Positions 37,150 through 63,245 of a stretch of DNA of 64,000 nucleotides are shown here, one piece after another. Positions within the stretch are counted from its first letter, which is position 1. Every line of letters begins with the position of its first letter. The translations under genes were made by a program, and so were the position numbers. The DNA is from Serilophus lunatus (lineage: Eukaryota > Chordata > Aves > Passeriformes > Eurylaimidae), in the NCBI GenBank assembly GCA_013399895.1, contig VXBA01001259.1:1-64000 (forward strand), in the 5' to 3' direction. The notes beneath the pieces are model-generated. The model saw nothing but the letters and a program-made list of their open reading frames with translations. It was not told the origin of the DNA and did no database searches.

Positions 37150-40100
37150 TGTTTACCTCTTTGACTAATGCTGCGAACTGAGCAGAAGCTTGGAGAGGAC
37201 CAGTCATGGTGGTTCCACCATCATCACTGGTATTGGACAGCAGTAGAGACAAGAGCTGTGTGAGATGTGACCAGGTGGATGATCTGCTGAGCCTGGCAGC
37301 AGAGTTAAAGAGAGGAAGCAGAATGGTTAAGGAGCATCAAGGAGTCTGAGAAGGAGAAAGACTGGTAGAACCATGCTCTGGCTTCCCTGAGACTGGAGCA
37401 GCCACCAGAAAACACCTATGAACAAGGGTCTCCTGTATTCTCCCACCCAGCAGGCAGAAGCTCCAAAGAAAGGAGCAAATGGGAGTAAGTCCTTGCTTGG
37501 GCAGCAGGTTGAACCCCTCCTTGCCCACCTCAACAGCCCAGATGCCTCTGTACAATAGGTATGAGGATCTGGATGTGGAAGGTCAGTCAATGGATGATGA
37601 GGATGAAAGTCCATCTACACTAGAGGTGTTGGCAGTCGAAGAGGCCTAAACCCCACACCACAACCACTTACCTGAGGAAGAAAAGATTTGTTGCAGTTGT
37701 AGGCAATTCCCTTCGAAGATGCTGGATAAATGCTCCTCTTAGAGAAGTCTGATGCCTCCCTGGGGCCCAGGTTAAGGATATCTCCAGGAAACTTCCGAGC
37801 TTGGGACAGCTTTTGAACTATTACACATTACTGGTCTTCCAAGTGGATGGCAATGAAACTGCAACATCACACTCCAGGGGTGATCCAAAGAGACTTCACT
37901 GCCCTGGGATGGTTGGTAAGGGAATGTGGAGCACAGGCCATTTTTTTCCTCTATCCTTCCAGTTGCAGGAAAGATTAGAAGAAACAGATTGACCCAGTCT
38001 AATAATGGTTCTGTGGCTGCTGTCACTGCTAGAATTTTGATTTCTTTGACAATGGATTGGCCTACATAGCAACAGACTTTGCTGACATCAGATGGCTCTC
38101 ATTCTGCTGGAAGACTTCTAACACCCTGACATCTGCTGGGAAAGTAGCATGGTGAGGTATAGGCAATCTAGGAGACTTCTGGAATGCATGGTGGGTAACT
38201 TCTTGAGCCAGGTAATAGGCAGCCCTACCAGAAGGAATGTTACACTGGACCTGATGGTCACCACAAAGTGAGCTAATCGCGGATATCAAGACTGGAAGCA
38301 GCCTGGGGTACAGTGATCATGCACTGGTGGAGTTTGCAGTCCTGAGGGATATGGATAAGGCAAAGAATAAAGTCAGGACCCTGAATTTTAGGGACAGTAA
38401 GCCCCTAGGAAACTGCCCTCAGAGACAAGACTAGAGCTGGCAGATCTTTAAGGGCACTTTCCATTGAATGCAAGAGCTCTTGGTCGCCAGATGTGAGACA
38501 GCAGGCAAGAAAGGCAAAAAATTGTCATGGCTCAGTAGGGGCCTGCTGGTCAAACTGAAGGGGAAAAAGCAAGTGAACAGGCAGTGGAAACCAGGACTAA
38601 GGAGAATATAGGGATGAAATTCAGTTGTGTAGGTTTGGGGTGAGGAATGCCAAGACGCAGCTAGAACCGAACCTGTCGAGTGACTCAGAGAATAACAGGA
38701 AGGACTTCTACAGTTACGTTAACCAGAAATAGAAGGTCAAAGAAAGAAACAAGGCCATTAAACTGGTAATGAGAAGGGATTAAGAAGGCCTCACTCTGCA
38801 ATGGAAACCTCTCTTCCACACCTCTCAAGCGGATGGACAGCACAATGGGGGCTGGAGGAGCAAAGTCCCTCCCACTGTAATGAAAGATCAGGTTTGTGAC
38901 CACTTGAGGAACCTGAATGTACACAAGTCTGTGAGACCCAACAAGATGCATCCCAGAGTCCTGAGAACATTGAGTGATGTAGTTTCCAAGCCACTGTCTA
39001 TGATATTTGAAAAGTTATGGCAGTGAGGTGAAGTCCCAGTAACTGGACATTGCATTCATGTTTTAAAAGGGTAGAAAGGATGACCCTGGGAACTACCAGT
39101 TGGTCAGCCTCCCCTCTGTGCCTGGAATATCATGGAACAGATCCTCCTAGAAGCTATGCAAAGGCACATGGAGAATGGGGAGGTGAGTCAGGACAGCCAG
39201 CACAGTTTCACCAAGGGCAAGTCCAGACCGACCGACCTACTGGCCTTTTGTGATGGAGTGACTACAGAAGTGGACAAGGTAAAGGCTACAGATGTCATCT
39301 TCCTGGACTTTGAAGAGACCTCTGACAAAACCTCCCACAACAGCCTTCTCTCTAAATTGGAGAGAGAGAAATTTGATGGGTGGGATGTACAGTGGATAAG
39401 GAATTAGTTTGCTGGTCACATCCAGAGGGCAGTGGTTAATGGCTAAATATTCAAATGGAGATCAGCGATAAGTGGTGTCTATCAGGGATCTGTATTGGCA
39501 CCAGTACTATTTAATATCTTTATCAATAACACAGACACTGGGATCGAGTACAATCTCAGCAAGTTTGCAGATGAAACCAAGCTGGGTGGTGCAGCTGACA
39601 TGGCTGAGGGACAGGATGCCGTCCAGAGGAGTGGGGCCATGGAAACCTCATGAAGGTCAGCAAGGCCAAATGCAAGGTTTTGCATGTGAGTTGAGGAAAC
39701 TCCCAGTATTGATACAGGCTAGAGGACAAACGGATCAAGAGCAGCCCTGCCAAGAACTTGGGAGTGCTGGTGGACAGGAGTCTGGATACGAGCCAGCAAT
39801 GTGCACTCACAGCCCAGAAAGCCAAATGTGTCCTGGGCTGCATCAAAAGGAGCGTGGCCAGCAGGTCAAGGGAGGGCACTGTCCCTCTCTGTTCTGCTCT
39901 CAGGAGACCACACTTGGAATACTGCATCCAGCTGTGGGGTCCCCAGCACAGGAAGGGGACCTGTTGAAATGAGCCCAGAGGAAGAACTTGAACATGATTA
40001 GAGGGATGAAGCACCTCTTCTATGAAACCAGACTGAGACAGCTGGGGCCGTTAAGCCTAGAGAAGAGAAGGCTCCAGGGAGACCTTATTGCAGCCCTTCA

Positions 40101-40425
40101 ATACTTGAAGGGGGCCTATAAGAAAGATGGAGACAAAATTTTTAGCAGGCTCTGTTGCAACAGGGCAAGGGGCAATGGTTTTAAACTGAGTTGATTTAGA
40201 TGAGCTGTGAGGAAGAAGTTTTTTTTGCAATGAGGGTGTTGAAACACTGGAACAGGTTGCCCAGAGAGGTGGAGGATCCTGGAAACATTCATAGTGAGGC
40301 TGGATGGGGCTCTGAGCACCTCCATCTAGTTGAAGGGGGAATTGGGCTAGATGACCCTTAAATATCCCTCTTCGATGACCCTTAAATATCCCTTTTAAAC
40401 CAAATTACTACACGGTTCTATGATC
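37150..40425 (+). mobile_element. Long CR1 LINE with remains of ORF1 and ORF2
   Basis: About 3.3 kb of CR1 lies in + orientation. The first part (to about 37980) resembles the CR1 ORF1 region, with a FVAVVGNSL stretch like the start of its esterase-like domain. From about 38090 the endonuclease/RT ORF2 follows in broken frames: wording such as [56 protein letters not shown] and [12 protein letters not shown]. The RT catalytic box is FADE rather than FADD. The piece ends with the 3' UTR and GGTTCTATGATC. Stops, frameshifts and internal losses make it dead. Its 5' limit is uncertain. Confidence 0.88.
40350..40397 (+). repeat. 24-bp tandem duplication in the CR1 tail
   Basis: The segment GATGACCCTTAAATATCCCT plus four bases (40350-40373) is repeated directly at 40374-40397 with one or two changes, just before the end of the long CR1. 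Confidence 0.9.
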
Positions 40426-40929
40426 AGGATTATTTTTCCTATTTATGTTACTTGCTTATATTAACAGTGGATTGCAGTTACTATTTAAAATACTCTGTCA
40501 GCTTTTACTTTCAGTACCTTGAAACTTTTTATCTCAGCAAACACTGTCATGCCTCTGTTCACTCTGCAAAGCACAGGAGCTTCACAGGGAACAATTTAGG
40601 AACTGCTGACACTATTTTCCATGTAGTAATGTCATGCTGAGCAAGCCAGAATTTCAGAATGAATAATTTATCAACTGCTTATATTTATTCTGAATTGATT
40701 GGATTTTACTTTTGTCCAGAATGCACAAGCTACTTCCAGACAGCAGTATGTGCAAGGACCATGAATTACTACCCTACTGACACAAAACAACCCCAATCAA
40801 CAGTATTACAGCAAATACCAACACAGAGCTTTCAGGGGATGGGAGCAGCCTTTAAAGAAGCACAAGTTACATCTTACACATGGGAAGCCAGTACAGGCAT
40901 GTAACCAGTCTGCAGTGCAGCAGCAGAAT

Positions 40930-41410
40930 CCTGTGTTCAGTTTAGGGACCCTCGCTACAAGAAGGACATTGTGGTGCTGGAGTGTGTCTGGAGAAGGGCA
41001 ATAGAGCTAGAGAAGGGTGTGGAGAGTAAGGCAGATGAGGAAGAGCCGAGGGGGCTGGGGGTGTTCAGCCAAGAGGAGGCTCACAGGTGACCTTATCATT
41101 CTCTACAACTACCTGAAAGAAGTTTGTAGCCAGGTGGGGGGGGTCAACCTTTTCTCTCAGACACCCAGAGGAAATGGCTGCAAGCTGTGCCACAGGAGGT
41201 TCAGGCTGGACATCAGGAAGCATTTCTTCTCTGACAGAGTGGCTGAATGTTGGAACGGACTGCCTAGGAAAGTGGTCATCACCATCCTTGGAGGTGTTCA
41301 AGAAACAACTGGACATAGGACTTAGTGCTACGGTTTAGTTGACAGGGTGGTGTTCAGTCAAAGCTTGGACTTTGGGCAGTCTTTTACAAACATGATTCTA
41401 TGATATTGTT
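40930..41410 (+). mobile_element. CR1 LINE 3' fragment
   Basis: Sense CR1 with GCTACAAGAAGGACATTG, a broken RT C-terminus ([27 protein letters not shown]) and the 3' UTR ending near CATGATTCTATGATA. Confidence 0.92.
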
Positions 41411-42412
41411 TCCTCTTTCCTCCCCATCACAACTTTTCACACTCCTGCACAATGTGAACACCTACAGTCTCACCACGTTGTAGCTACATCTCTTCCTCCT
41501 TCTGCTCTATTAGCTGCTATTAGTGCTGGTGCAGAGGGATAACTACATACACACAACACACAGCTCCTGTGCCCACACCATTTATCAAAGGGCGTGGGAT
41601 GTTATTTAATCTCGCAGCGTACAAATCCTTAGAACAAACTCTTCAGCTTGCAGGTACACAGACAACTCACCACTTGCATCAAGCAGGTGTGTTGTGCTCC
41701 TCTGAGATTCTGAATCGCCTGTGACACAATTTTCCAGGCATGTTGCTTCACTTTGCTGCAGACAGATACAATGCAGCTTAGCATCAGCTGCTGTTGGATT
41801 CCATTTTTGGCCATTTTACCTAGGGACATTACTCTTTCCCTGACAGCTTTATTCTTCTTAACTTTCAGTTGCCTCAAGAACTGCTTCTTTCATGACTCCC
41901 TCTCCCCTCCCCTGCAACACCCCCCGGCATCCACAAGAAAACTGCTGCAGTCAGGGACTACAGAACACAGCTTGAAATTCTGCCCTATGAATCTTTTCAC
42001 CAGAGCAAAGTGCTGCTGCAGCCACCGACCAGCTGCAGTTGGTGCCCAGCCAACCCTGTCCAACACTACCCAAGGTCAACCACACCCTGTGTTGCCTTGT
42101 GTCCCAGTGATCCCAGTTTGCTGGATATTCCAAAATAAAGCCTTCATCTTGTCCTGAGGACAAGGCACGTACCCATGAAATGGGTATTGTATTTTTAGGT
42201 TGACCCCTCTTACACACACACAAGGTTTGTCTCCCCCCAGTAATTTCCAGTAAGTGACTGTTACCCTGATCATCAAAACATTTAGACACTGAATTCAAGA
42301 AAAGTCCTTACACATACATGTAAGCACACTCATATTTTCTGATCAATTAGGATTTTACAAAACTTATTAACCAGAGATACACAACAAAAATAATCTACAT
42401 AGATTGTAACTT
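41411..42412. other. Intergenic DNA, nothing recognised
   Basis: Sequence between the last intergenic CR1 and the SQLE 3' flank. An ACACACAC run lies near 42213. No gene was recognised. The open frames on both strands at 41750-42300 lack any familiar motif. Confidence 0.45.
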
Positions 42413-44038
42413 TTTATTTAAGTAAGCTGAGGATGTGTGTTTGGCTCAGGACTTTCTATCCTTGACTTTAAAGAGACTGACTGCAAATAATATAAAAAAA
42501 TAGAAAATGTGAAATTAATAATTTTTAAATTGTCACAAATTTTGAAAACATTTGTATAAATTCTGCAAACTTTGCATACCCTTAAAGGGGCATCATTATC
42601 ATATATTTGAAAATATCAGTATTTTACCCTAAAGTTTAAACATACACATATTGATGATGCGTGTAGTTTCAAGAGGGTATCAAAAGTGACCATGGTTAGA
42701 AAAATATACATACTTTTGCTCCTGGAAAAGAACAGGTTACATCCATCAAATAAAATACTAAATAAAGTCTCTCCACAGATTTTTTTTCACAGTCCAAGAT
42801 AAGATGTATGTTTATACACAGCTTATGCAATCTGCCATTTTCAAGAGATAGTCACAGTTTCACCAGTACGGAAGAACAAAACCTGTTACTGCTCTCCAGA
42901 TTGTTGGCTGCACCCACATGTGACTGTTTAGGCAAGCCAAAAGAGTAGAGCCATACAGTGATATCCAAACCAATCATAAGAAAGGTAAAGTAAAAGGCAG
43001 ATGCACAAGAACAAAGGAAAGCACACTGATCACGAGAACACTGAGAGGAACAGTGACCAACAGGAATAGATGTGAACTCTTTAATAGCATGCAGCAATTC
43101 CTACAGGAAAAATAATCCCACCATACTCCAAGTATTAAAAGGACACTTTCATGGTAGTTCTCATTAATTTTTAGAAGTAATATTCAAGATTACTGTCTAC
43201 TGGAAATAGCCTGGACTGAATCTGTTTCAGTGGATACAGTTCTTTATTGTGCTTTAGTTTGTGGCAGTGTTAAACTTCAGTTGCACACACACCAAGCAAA
43301 ACTCCCAAGGTTTTAGAAGTAAGTGAGATAGGAAAAAAATCAGAAAAGATGTGCTTTCAGCATCTGAGTGCACTGCACCAGCCAACATAGCAATAGTATG
43401 ATTATTACTTGTTTAAATGAATTCTGGTGTAACGAATTAATTCAGAAGAGCAACATGGCACTGGCAATAGTGACAGAATTTAAAGATATGGTGACACATC
43501 AAGATCTGACATCCTTTACAGTGCCCCTTCAGGTGTTAACAGACTAGTATCTTCAACTGAAACAGAACAGAGGCAAATCCTAATGAAATAATGCAAATCA
43601 AGAACACTACAATATTTCAGAGTAAGAAAGAAACAGTCTATGGAACTACTGAACAGAAGAAGCATGAAGGATAATAGCAGCATATGGTTTACAGTTTTCA
43701 CTTCTCAGTTTATTAATATTAGTGGTGCACTCAGCGATGGATGAAGCAAGGAAATAAATTTTGCCAAAACTGGCAATTATCTACCATATGTCAACACTTA
43801 ATTATGGTCCCTGTAAACAGCTAACTCCTTTTTGAACTTAAATTGCAAAGAAAATAATATTTACATATAATATATATATGTATATAACCACAAAACCAAA
43901 ATTAAGTTAAATCCTTATCAAGTAAATTGCATTTTGAAGAGAAGAAAACATGATACAATATTAAATAGTACATGTCCAAAGATATTGAAGGCATTGTGAT
44001 TTCCATGTTTTCTTCCTCCAGTTGTTTTCCCCTGGTTT
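42413..44038 (-). other. SQLE 3' UTR with candidate poly(A) signals
   Basis: The sequence downstream of the SQLE stop (lower coordinates) is AT-rich and repeat-poor. AATAAA on the - strand occurs at 43714-43709, 43248-43243 and 42418-42413, so the UTR may be from about 0.35 to 1.65 kb long. A short AT-dinucleotide run lies near 43861-43888. Which signal is used cannot be told from sequence. Confidence 0.5.
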
Positions 44039-58581
<14,543 letters not shown>

Positions 58582-58806
58582 CCTGGGAGCGAGTCTCTGT
58601 TCCCGGCTGCTCCTCCAAAGCCTCGCCCTCGACAGACGCTGCCCAAAGAGAGGGTTCGCGCAGGGGGTGGAAACACAAGCGATGCACGGAAACGCGATGA
58701 GCTCCTTCGCAAGGCAGGGAGAGTTCAATGGAAAAACAAGGAGCCCCCACAGAACGGGCAAGCGAAGGAGCCTGGGCAAAGGTTCCGAAATAGAAAAAAA
58801 AAAATT

Positions 58807-58820
58807 ATATATATATATAA
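58807..58820 (-). promoter_or_regulatory. TA-repeat, possible TATA element of SQLE
   Basis: A TATATATATATATA run lies in otherwise GC-rich DNA, about 226 bases upstream of the SQLE ATG. On the - strand it is followed by a T-run. It could position transcription near 58780, or it could be a simple repeat. There is no direct evidence of use. Confidence 0.35.
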
Positions 58821-58910
58821 ACCGTTGTAAGAATCCCCGAGCTCAGCGCGACACAAGCGACACTGGAGCAGCTCCTGCACCGCCCCCGGGTCCCTGCTCC
58901 GCCGTGCCGT

Positions 58911-58954
58911 GCCCAGCCCAGCCCAGCCCAGCCCAGCCCAGCCCAGCCCAGCCC
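58911..58954 (-). repeat. (GGGCT)n pentamer tract upstream of SQLE
   Basis: About nine GCCCA units on the + strand read as GGGCT on the - strand, which is the coding strand of SQLE. The tract ends about 330 bases upstream of the SQLE ATG. It is a strong G-quadruplex pattern with CT loops and the same unit as at the WASHC5 promoter. Confidence 0.9.
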
Positions 58955-59064
58955 GGGGACCGAGGCGGGGCGGGGGGACGGGCGATGNGATGCTCGCGGT
59001 ACCTGCCCGCGCCGGGGCGCGCCCGCAGCCGTCTCGCGGGGAGGAAGGCGCGGCGCTGCCGCCT

Positions 59065-59138
59065 CCCGGTGTCCCAGTGCCGCTGTCCCGGTCCCACCCC
59101 CGGTGTCCCAGTGCCGGTGTCTCTGTCCCACCCCCGGT
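59065..59138. repeat. GC-rich minisatellite beside the assembly gap
   Basis: At least two tandem copies of a unit of about 47 bases (built on CCGGTGTCCCAGTGCCG and CTGTCCC...CCCACCCC) run into the gap. The repeat probably continues through the missing bases and may explain why assembly failed. Confidence 0.75.
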
Positions 59139-59186
59139 NNNNNNNNNNNNNNNNNNNNNNNNNNNNNNNNNNNNNNNNNNNNNNNN
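59139..59186. other. Assembly gap (48 N)
   Basis: Undetermined bases fall inside the SQLE CpG island. A single ambiguous base is also present at 58988. The true gap length may differ from 48. Confidence 0.99.
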
Positions 59187-59252
59187 GGATGAGGGGCGGG
59201 GGGCGGGGCGGGGGCGCCGCCGTGTGCTCGGGTCGGGTGGGGAGAAATCGTG

Positions 59253-59660
59253 ATTCCACACTCGTAGAATGGTTTGGGTTGGAAGGGATCTCGAAAACCA
59301 TAATTCCAGCCAGGGCACCTTCTGTTAGATCAGGTTGCTGAAAGCCCCGCCCAGCCTGGCCTTGGGCACTTCCAGGGATGGGGCATCCACTTCTTTGGGC
59401 AGCCTGTTCCAATGGCTCACCACCCCCGCAGTACAGAATCTTTTCCTAATACTTAAATCTACCCTCCTTCAGTTCAAAGCCGTTCCCTCTCGCCCTGACG
59501 CTTCCCATGCCCTTGTGGAAAGTCCCTCTCCAGGTCTCTTGGAGCCCCCTGAGGTACTGGAAGGTGCTCTGAGGTGTCCCCGGAGCCTTCAGGTGGAACG
59601 GCCACAACTCTCTCCGTCTGTCTTCGCAGGACGACAACAAGCGGGAGTGGCTAATAGAAA
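59253..59660 (-). mobile_element. CR1 LINE 3' fragment upstream of SQLE
   Basis: A reverse CR1 starts at ACTCGTAGAATGGTTTGGGTTGG, directly against the edge of the SQLE CpG island. It continues with CACTTCCAGGGATGGGGCATCC and GGGCAGCCTGTTCCAATG. Confidence 0.92.
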
Positions 59661-62600
59661 GTACGGTGGTTAAGTAAAAAGACCAAAACAGAACTCTGTG
59701 AATGCAGATAATCGTATGATAATTTTAAGACTAGAGTAAAATCTCTTCTTCCCCTTTACTGCCAGCTACGCAAATCCCTTCTTTACTCCCCGAGAATGCT
59801 GCTCGATGCAGCTGCAAGGTTATTTGTGTCACCTTGGTCACAGCTGGTGTGTGTAACCCTGTGCAGAACATAAATTTCGTATCTTGCCCAAGCCACCCTG
59901 AGCCAGGGTGCAGGAAGGAGTGAGCGTAGATGTCTCGTTGGATGCAGGCTGCAGTTAGGTCTATTAGATGACCAACAAAATTGAATGGTTGTTCTCCTTC
60001 CACCCCAAGAAATCACCTACTATTGATGAAACACTCATGTAAAATTTCTTTCAAGATTCTGTAACCTGTGAGTCATTTCTCTTGATGCTTTTGTTCGGAG
60101 TCGTTAGCGCTGGGAATTGAAGTAGTTACAGAATTCGGGCAGATTCATCTGTTCGAGGCTCAGGTGCCATCAGAACATTTCTGTATCTCCAGATAAGACA
60201 CTGAAAGTGGGAGGCTCCTCACTACTTCGTTTACTCTCATTCTCCTGGCTATGGGGAAGAAATTGATACATTTGCATTTCTTTTTTTCACCGTAAAAGAT
60301 AGCTTTTATAGCTCACATTATTATAAATAAGATGTTTCTGTGGATAGGTAGGTAGAGTTACAGATTTTTTGCCATGATCTTACTTTCCAAACTTTACAAT
60401 TTATGTACATCCTTGAATTTTGTTAAGAATTTTGTTTCTAGAATGAGAAATTTCTGGGTTCACTTGTGCTACCCTGTCAAAATGACTACTGTGAAACATC
60501 TTTTAATGAATTAAATCTCACAGTGGCAAATATGAAAAGGCCGAAGTAGAAATTTCTAAAATTCCACAACAACTTCACAACCAGGAAACAAAGGCTACTA
60601 AGAAGGGGCTGGAGTCAAGCAGACCCTTCTCCAGAAGCAACTGCACTCCGCAAAATGCTATTTTCAGACTTGCACAACTAGAAGTTGGCAGGGCAGTGGT
60701 GTGATGTGGGAATAACCAGAAATGGTTGGCTGAACTCCAGGGCACAAAAAATAAACCACATGATGAAACCTGCCTGTTGTGCAGAAGCAGGCATCATTCT
60801 GTGCCCTCTGAAGGTGCAGCCCCATAAAATACAAGTCATGCCCCTGATTCATGGCCACAACTCCCCTGGGAGCACAGGCATCAGCACCAGTATCTGAGCT
60901 GTCCCTGGCAGCATGTGCACGAGTCTGACCCTGGCTGTCCATGGACATAGAGCCTGTTCTCACTCTGCATCCTGGTCATCAATTAATTATTGATGGTCAT
61001 CCACCTGCACTAGTAGATAGACAGAGAAAGCCTGGTGTGTAGACTGAAAGATGAAATTAAAACATCTATCTTTGCATTTCACTCATCACTGTGAGAGGAG
61101 GCAGAGCCTGGTAAATGTTTGGAAGAGGGGTGGTAGGGGTCCTGAAGACTGAGAACGATGATTACATGAAACTGCAATTACTCAGAATTAGAGGTGCTTC
61201 GAGTTTTGAAGCAAGAGGCCACTTGCATGGAAAGCTGTAATCATTGTGTAGGTATCAATGTGTATGTGAAAGAATGAAAAACTGCTGTGCTTCATGTGGG
61301 GATTTTATTGAGAAGCTGGGTGGTTCAATTCGTGTTTCTAACAAAGTAGTGCAGTGCAGGTAGGTATTTTCAAGAGCGATCACAATGAAGAACTGTGGAT
61401 GTTTTCAGAGTATTTCTTGTGAATGTAAAAAACCCCCAGCTTAATGTCTGAACAACAGCAAAAACATTATCAAATATGTATGTAATGCATGAACTGGAAT
61501 TCTACTAAGAAGTTTGCACATCACAAAAGTTCATCTTGATGACATACTGTACTTATAAAGTGTACCAAGGGGTGCTTAGCAATATTTTCTCTGTATCCCA
61601 GTAGGAAGATAATGAAATAATTTGTCCCTTATTAATGCATAACCAAGGGATTAAATCCACTAGCTATTATGCTTTTTGCAGTGAGATAGTACACAATATT
61701 TAAGCAGGCATTTCATTGGGGCAAAGCTGTAATTCCTGGGGAGACCAGGTAGTAATTTAAATTTGTTTGGGCTAGAGGAACAAGGCAACATGCAGGGTCT
61801 GGGGTAGCCAGTTGTCACATACCCTCTGGCAGCCCCAAAAGCTACACTCATAAGAACTTGTCCCCTTCTTGTTTCTGTTTTCTCTGTACGGCTGTGATTA
61901 TGCTATCCAGTTTTCTATCATTTTATCTCAGGTGTTTACCTCTTTTTCTTACTATATAGAGTAGATGGGTGTTCTGTCAATGATATTTATAATCACAAGT
62001 CAGATGACTGGGATGGAAGGATGGAAAGGGATAGGCTAAATCCTTGCACCATCTGTGATAGAGTTTTGTGTTTTTCTCTGATTTTTGATATGTTTTACAG
62101 ATGTTTCCTAGCTGTGTCCTGCTGAAGACAGAAAAATGTTTTCAGAAAGCACTACAGTCTTCAGGCTTGTGGTGAGAAAGTGGCAACGTAGGAATAGGGT
62201 TAATACATAGTAGACAGGATACAGAAAATGAGAAAAGAAAAGAAAAAGAAGTTCGAGAACCAGAAGACAGAGGGAGGGTGGAGAAGCATATCATCATTAC
62301 GGTGGCATTTGTTAAAAAATGCTGTCCTTTTGAGCAGTTACACAGCACTGAATGGAAGTGGAGTCTCTATACTTGTCTTATCTCCACAAGCAATCCAAGC
62401 AGATTCTCTTTATGAACCCCAGAAGGTCCTTCTCTCCATTGCTTCCCCAGTGAATAATTTGTTTCTAAATAGCTGGAGCTCAGAGTCACCCAGAAGCCAA
62501 TCAAATCTTCAAATTCAGTATGCAGCAATACTAAATTGAGAGGTGCACTGGTTCTATAAACAGAAAAGCTGCTGTATTTATGAATTCCTATGAGGTGGAA

Positions 62601-62819
62601 TTGCAAATTACACATCAACACTAATCCAGCCATGAACTAGAAATTGAGACCAGGTCAGGTCTGGAGAGCGGATAGAAAGGACAAGCCAGAAAACCGGAAG
62701 GGAGCAGCAGAGAGAGCTTAGCGAATTAAAAATAAATTAAAAAAAAAATCGTGCAAGTCAGGAATTAATCCAGATCAACTCTACCATGAATGAGCTTTTC
62801 CTCGTGCTGAACAAATTTA
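59661..62819. other. Intergenic DNA upstream of SQLE, nothing recognised
   Basis: Unique-looking AT-rich sequence. Open frames on both strands are short and show no domain or splice context I can support. Confidence 0.5.
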
Positions 62820-63245
62820 CTTACTAGAGAGCAAGTCTGATGAGGAGCAGCTGAGAGAGCTGAGGGTATTTAGCTTGGAGAAAAGAAGGCTCGGGGGGGT
62901 CCAATTAGTTAGTTAGTTGGTTGGTCTTCCCAGCTAATCTGAAAGGAGGTTTTAGCAAGGTGAGAGTTGGTCTCTTCATAAGTAACAAGCAAGGGGATGA
63001 AATAAAAGGGCCTCAAGTTGTACCAGATGAGGTTTTAATTGAATATTGCAAATAATTTCTTGCACAAAGACTTGAACAAGCTGGAATAGGTGGAGTCACC
63101 AATCGTGGAAGTATTTAAAAGACGTGTAGATGTGGTACTTAGAGACTTGATTTAGTGATGGGCTTGGCAATTCTGGGTTAGTGGTTGAACTCAATGAACT
63201 TAAAGGTATTTTCCAATCTCACTGGTTTTATTCTATCATTCTCAA
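62820..63245 (+). mobile_element. Old CR1 LINE 3' fragment
   Basis: Sense CR1, strongly diverged: GAGGAGCAGCTGAGAGAGCTG, TTTAGCTTGGAGAAAAGAAGGCT and TTTTCCAATCTCACTGGTTTTATTCTATCATTC. A TTAG/TTGG run at 62905-62925 interrupts it. Confidence 0.85.

Noticed and set aside
59230..59250. TTCTCCCCAC on the - strand as a sterol response element of SQLE
   Set aside because: It only partly matches the SRE consensus, lies about 650 bases upstream of the ATG, and has no nearby NF-Y box. The support is too weak.
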